From: Ascaris suum
Lineage: Eukaryota > Nematoda > Chromadorea > Rhabditida > Ascarididae
Assembly: GCA_013433145.1 (NCBI GenBank)
Contig: CM024170.1
Location: 699,214 to 763,213, forward strand
Length of the DNA: 64,000 nucleotides
Reading direction: 5' to 3'
The notes beneath the pieces are model-generated. The model was not told the origin of the DNA. It was given only the letters and a program-made list of their open reading frames with translations, and made no database searches. The position numbers and the translations under genes were made by a program. Below, piece after piece: positions 59,470 to 64,000 of the stretch (the stretch's first letter is position 1; each line of letters begins with the position of its first letter).

Positions 59470-60570
59470 AGTGAGCGTATCATCGAATAGCAACATAAAT
59501 GCAGATTCTAGTAATAAAGAATCTTGGCTCTATGAATATAAACTCAATATGCTTCCTTATGTTTGTGAGCTCTCGGACTGTTTAAATTGTCTTGGCCACC
59601 GTCACTCGGAATAGTGGGCCTCTATGCGCTCTGTGGTCAAACCTCGGTAACCTGCCCAACGAATGAAGTGCCGTCAGACATGCAGGTATTAGCCCTTCGA
59701 AACAACCCTAGGCTAAAAACCTCTATGGTCATTCTGTCCCTTACATCAGGTAAACCTTGGAAACTAAATTTTCCTTTCGAATGCGGGAATAAATGTGTGG
59801 CAAGCACGCTGTAGATTGCCTAAATCTGTTTCTTTTGTCTGCCGATAAAGATGCAAGCCGCTTTCAGCCTTTCTTCGTCATATCCAAACTGATTTATTAA
59901 CTAGGCAAAAACAATAGCAAAATCATTAATTAGAGCAGCTAAGGTGAGTGTCTTTGTTTTCATCTTTCTTTACTTCTATGTCTATCATTTTTATCCGAAT
60001 GCGCAAATTATACAAATAATTATACAGGTAGTAGGAGCTTTCTTGGTTAAGGGCATTGGTGTTGTAAACGATGTGAAGCGATGGAACCACGACCTCTTTT
60101 ATCACTAGCCACATCACCGCATTTCTTTCTTCTAGATTTTGCGGTCTCTTCCTTAGATTTTCCTATGTGTATATAAAGTTGTGGATTTGTTTCCTTCTTG
60201 ATTTTTCGATATCGTTGGTTGACAAATTTTATGATCGATCAATAATGATTAACAATATAAATGAATTAAAAATAAGTAAAAATTAAAGAGAGAAAAAATT
60301 ACCTCAATTATGCTCATTTTGTTGTACGCTGATTGACGGTAATATAATGAAATAGCACAACGAGTAATAACATCGCAACACCGAGCGCATTTGCCATTAC
60401 ACCTAGTTGCATATCGGTGATCATAACGGCTATTTATGCAAAGCCTTGAAAATATACTTCTTCTGAAATATGAGGATAATAGTTGCCAATATTTTTTACC
60501 ACAGTGGGCATATAAATTTTTGACTTTAGAGTAGAGAATGTTTCTTTTTAATAGTTTGCGTCGTGCAACT

Positions 60571-60585
60571 CCCCCCCCCCCCCCC
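60571..60585. repeat. poly-C tract (15)
   Basis: Fifteen C residues, then G and four more C. Confidence 0.95.
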
Positions 60586-61333
60586 GCCCCTTTCTCAACC
60601 TAAACCCATTAGGAAAAAACTAAATTTTCTTCTATTCTCTGCGCCGCCCCCTTTCGAATATGACAGAAGAAGGAGCAGAAGACTAGGCACCAATGAGCGG
60701 GTAAAGACTTCCATCATGTGGATTTACTGCACTTTAGACGCCAAAACTTGAATATATTTTTGATGGCTAAACCCTTTTTCCTTTTTCACTAAAACAGTGC
60801 GATATTTATGTCGTGACTCAATACGACTGCAATGATAAACAAAACATCGATTATTTACTTCAATTCGCTGATCAATAATCCCAAACCCAATATATCCATA
60901 TTGCATAAAAGACAAGAGGTAACTCTACGTGAATGCTGATGATATAGTATCCATAATGCTTAACACAGAAATTGAAGGTAATGATAACATAGAACACAAT
61001 ATCGAAATTCAAGAATGCTCAATCGGAGATGAAAACGCCGATCGATAAATTAAACATTGTTAAGCGCTTGAAGAATGCTCCATGATTTGTTGTTAAACGT
61101 TCAATAACAGTCATTAGCATTTTTATGTTGTTGATTAAATGAAGTGTCGAAATGAAAAATAGGGTGGTTATCATTGAAAAAAAATCAAGCACCAACCCCC
61201 CTATCAAACGATTTGCGATACTAATAAATAATAAATATCCTACAATAGCACCGACCTTTAGCACAAAAATCTACCACATCAACGCAATCAAAAAAAAAAT
61301 GCAAACAAAAAAAAGGAAACCACTTCCTCCACC

Positions 61334-61345
61334 TCCCCCCCCCCC
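61334..61345. repeat. poly-C tract (about 12) in a CT/CA-rich run
   Basis: The core of a 60-base pyrimidine-rich stretch on the plus strand. The minus strand has G-quadruplex potential. Confidence 0.9.
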
Positions 61346-61467
61346 TACCCCCACCTCCCACCGCTTTATCCCCACGACCGACCACACAACGAATGCACCA
61401 ATAAACATGTCCCTTCTTCGAAACAGCAGAAAGGTGATTGCATACTAATTTAGCGCTGAAACGTTTA

Positions 61468-61606
61468 ATGCGTTTTGAGTCTCAAAACGAATTACGAGAT
61501 AAAATATTTGCCCTGTTGAAGTGCTTTTTTTGTGCCAACTCGAATATTGGATTGAGGTCTGCTGGTGGCGCTATATGTGCTGGAGCGTCAAGCTTCTCAA
61601 ATAAAG
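61468..61606 (+). CDS. possible first exon
   Basis: ATG at 61,468 opens 46 codons, starting MRFESQNELRDKIFALLKC, up to a strong donor (aaag/gtgagt) at 61,606. No family recognised. It is not in phase with the next plausible exon at 62,823, so another exon would be needed between them (a plus-strand frame at 61,948-62,142 is one candidate). Confidence 0.25.
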
Positions 61607-62822
61607 GTGAGTGGTTGGTGAAGAGGGCGGTTTTCTGGAATGATGGAGGGTGGTTTTCCGTTGTCCCATGCACGCTATGCTTTGTTTCTTTTTTTTGGCA
61701 CCTGCAGTACACCTGAGGTTGTAGCGTAATATATCGTATCAAGTGGTGCAACTATCCACTCGTTTTGCCCATCTCTCCATTTCCGCTAACGCATTTCATA
61801 GCAGCGTCTCTATATCCTTTATACGAAGGTTATTTTGCATTTACCGCCATGCATTCTTGAGTTCAGCCAATAAGTAGCTAATTTTTATGCGCTTTTGCAT
61901 GTTTACTTTCGCAGAACGTATTATTTTGGTTTCGTTTCGGCGCGTACGTGTATCTGTGCAATGCTTCCGAAGCTAGAATCACTGAAACTAGTGGCACGAA
62001 ATTCAGTCGCTATAGTCTCCATCACACGATGGCCAGTTATCGCTTTTCAAATTCGTCCACCAACTTCGAAAACAATTTTAATATGCCTGAGAATGCCTCA
62101 CAAATTTGCATATGGAGAAAATTTTACCGCTTAAATGGTTAGATGAAGTAATATCTTATAAGCGTTCTCAGGCGTGTGATCGGTTTGATTAAGATATTGA
62201 GTGCTCTACGGCGCATTTATTGGTAATTTATTCAGTTGGTTCATCTCATGAAATAGTTTATAAAAGCGAAATGATCAACGTGCATGTTTTCCACGTTTTC
62301 TACTTTTATCGCAGCCAAAATTCAGCTAAAATTAACTGTCATCGAAATTTGAGAACATCGAATAGCAGGATTTAAATTTGATGGCCATATTCGAAATGAG
62401 ACTGAAAGCGTTTTAATTCCCCTCAAAAAAAAACTTTTAAATTTTTTGTTGAAAATAGTTCCGATGTAATAATCAAATAATCTTAAATGATCAACGAAAT
62501 AAACCTTAATTGCAGATTTTTTTAAAATCATTTCATCACAAGAGACAAAGTTAACGGTGTGCTTACCTTTATCTTTTTTTTTTCTAATTAGTATATGAAT
62601 GCTTATTTTGTATTTATCTGACGCATGCTTTGCAATTTCGTTATGTGCCATGCAATCCTGGCTAATCTTATTAGACGCAGTGACCCGGCTATGTTTCAGT
62701 GTTTGACACGGTCATGTATTAGGAGGAATGTTCGTATGCCATATTTTACTGTGAAATAGTTTAATGGTATCTCATGATTTCGTCATTTTATTCACTTACA
62801 TCCATTGGCTTTTTTTCTATAG

Positions 62823-63025
62823 GCTGTGCAGTGTATAGCCTCGATGAACGAAGCTTATTCCCGTGCTAGCGTGACGTCGACTTCGTCTTCGTTTACACCT
62901 GGTGTTCCCTCACCGCCGATTGCCTCAGGCTCATCTACGTTCCCATTCACATCACCCACTGGACGAACATATCGACCTTCGGCAAACGGATATTCCTCAC
63001 CGGGTGCTCGTTCTACAAATAGCTT
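62823..63025 (+). CDS. Ser/Thr/Pro-rich exon of an unidentified gene
   Basis: The exon follows a good acceptor (tttttctatag) and stays open for about 67 codons to a gtgtgt donor near 63,025. It contains an ATG at 62,844 (MNEAYSRASVTS) and a low-complexity segment rich in Ser, Thr, Pro and Gly (GVPSPPIASGSS, YSSPGARSTN). Base composition is markedly richer in G and C than the flanks and coding-like. Such sequence is typical of disordered heads or linkers of cytoskeletal or regulatory proteins, but no family can be named. The gene probably continues beyond the window. Confidence 0.5.
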
Positions 63026-64000
63026 GTGTGTAACTGTTTCTCTTCTTTCTTTTTTCTTGTCTTCCAAATGATTAGCAAAAAATTTTCGTTGTCATTTAGT
63101 TGCGGAAGTCCTGATAGGTGACCGTCTTCAGAAAATGTTCTAAATTTTGAAGCAAAGATTTATAGTACGAGATAAATTTGTGCTTCATGAGGCGATTTTA
63201 GTGTACTTAAGCCGGAGATGGAAGCAGTTAATTCGGATAGCCTAATCGACCGAGCGATTCTGTACAGACCTCTACTGGTGAATAAGGCAATTTTCGTTTA
63301 TTTAAGAGAACAAGAGGATTTCATTGATGCAACTCATGGCCCCGATCGCTACATTATATGCACATATTGATACATCAACGTGTGAAAAAGAATTCGAGTT
63401 TATCGATCGAGACAAATATTTCAAACATCACGAGAAACTACAACCGCGCAAAGTGTTTCGATTTGAAGGGGGTGAAATTAAAGGAGATGAATTATTGGGA
63501 TGAGCGCATTGCATCGGTTAACCGCGATCAATTGGCACTTTGGAGCGAAACTCGCAGCGTCCTTACAGTGCGCATTGCTGCAAATTCGACACCTTTGAAG
63601 AAGCGACACTCATTTTACAGTAGTGGACAGTAGTGGACATGCTAAGATGTTCGCGTTATTATTGAATTATTGCTGTTACCTCTCCATTTATCATTCGTTC
63701 TATATATTGAGGCGCATATGTTTATCCGCCTGTGTTAGAACCTTTGAAAGTGTGAATTAATGGTTCGGGTGGTAGAAATTGTTAGGCAATGTTGCCCGAT
63801 GCCTTTGGCTCTAAAGTTTCACGCACGTAATGAATTTTGATGACATTTTGGCATTGAATGCCGAGAAAGCATGATTTTTTATTCAGAATTGCTTTATTTA
63901 TTCGAAAGGATTTTTTCTTTCAAAATTTATGGACCTCTTAGAATGGAATTCTTCGGCAGAAAAACCTGGGGTTTTTTTTTATTTTAGTAAATCTCAGAAA
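63026..64000. other. probable intron or unassigned sequence at window end
   Basis: Two overlapping plus-strand frames near 63,310-63,630 stay open for 65-91 codons, one containing EKEFEFIDRDKYFKHHEKLQ, with no recognised domain. One may be a further exon of the gene at 62.8 kb; splice sites do not decide it. Confidence 0.35.

Larger units (their letters stand above)
56181..61467. other. unassigned sequence
   Basis: No supported gene. Frames of 85-108 codons at 56,775-57,101 (plus) and 57,116-57,373 (minus) lie in a GC-richer patch with no recognised family. A 53-codon minus-strand frame beginning MKSMIVATVVYVYKQ (stop at 58,454) is likewise unrecognised. Confidence 0.45.

Noticed and set aside
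59587..59814. Frame with ALRNNPRLKT, reminiscent of chitinase or leucine-rich repeat phrases
   Set aside because: The match is under ten residues, the neighbouring catalytic motif is absent, and splice context is weak.

Overview
The window reads as animal nuclear DNA, most likely from a nematode and possibly a strongylid-like parasitic worm. It is AT-rich, has spliced genes with introns of roughly 150 to 2,900 bases, mostly short nematode-type splice acceptors (ttgcag, tttcag, ttttag) and candidate trans-splice acceptors just upstream of both start codons. The species assignment is inference. No bacterial operon, CRISPR array, rRNA, tRNA or phage was seen.

Layout. Positions 1 to about 11,650 are one AT-only satellite built from TTTAA and TTTA units, which probably marks a repeat-bounded contig edge. 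About 4.5 kb of unassigned sequence follows. A complete minus-strand kinase gene of the STK32 (YANK) family lies at 16,201-20,421 in seven exons. About 20 kb with no convincing gene comes next, holding two long TA microsatellites, G-quadruplex motifs, a GC-richer repeat patch with a near-identical 0.14-kb duplicated unit (38.4 and 39.1 kb), and weak small-gene candidates near 36.3 and 37.5 kb. The second complete gene, at 41,292-54,608 on the minus strand in thirteen exons, encodes the mitochondrial i-AAA protease YME1L (ymel-1). Beyond it are a promoter region with a double E-box palindrome, two non-LTR retrotransposon remnants (one inside ymel-1 intron 1), more unassigned sequence, and a plus-strand Ser/Thr/Pro-rich exon near 62.8 kb of a gene that probably continues past the window.

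Both gene models were assembled by hand from splice sites and family alignment. In each, all exon phases agree and the summed length is an exact multiple of three (1,098 and 1,986 nt), which is a strong internal check. Two ymel-1 introns can only be joined in frame if they use GC rather than GT donors.

The two genes are about 21 kb apart and have unrelated roles (membrane-anchored signalling kinase; inner-membrane proteostasis), so they do not look like an operon. No wholly new system was found. The best leads are the giant G/C-free satellite, the GC-AG introns, the leucine pore loop in YMEL-1, and the E-box palindrome upstream of ymel-1.
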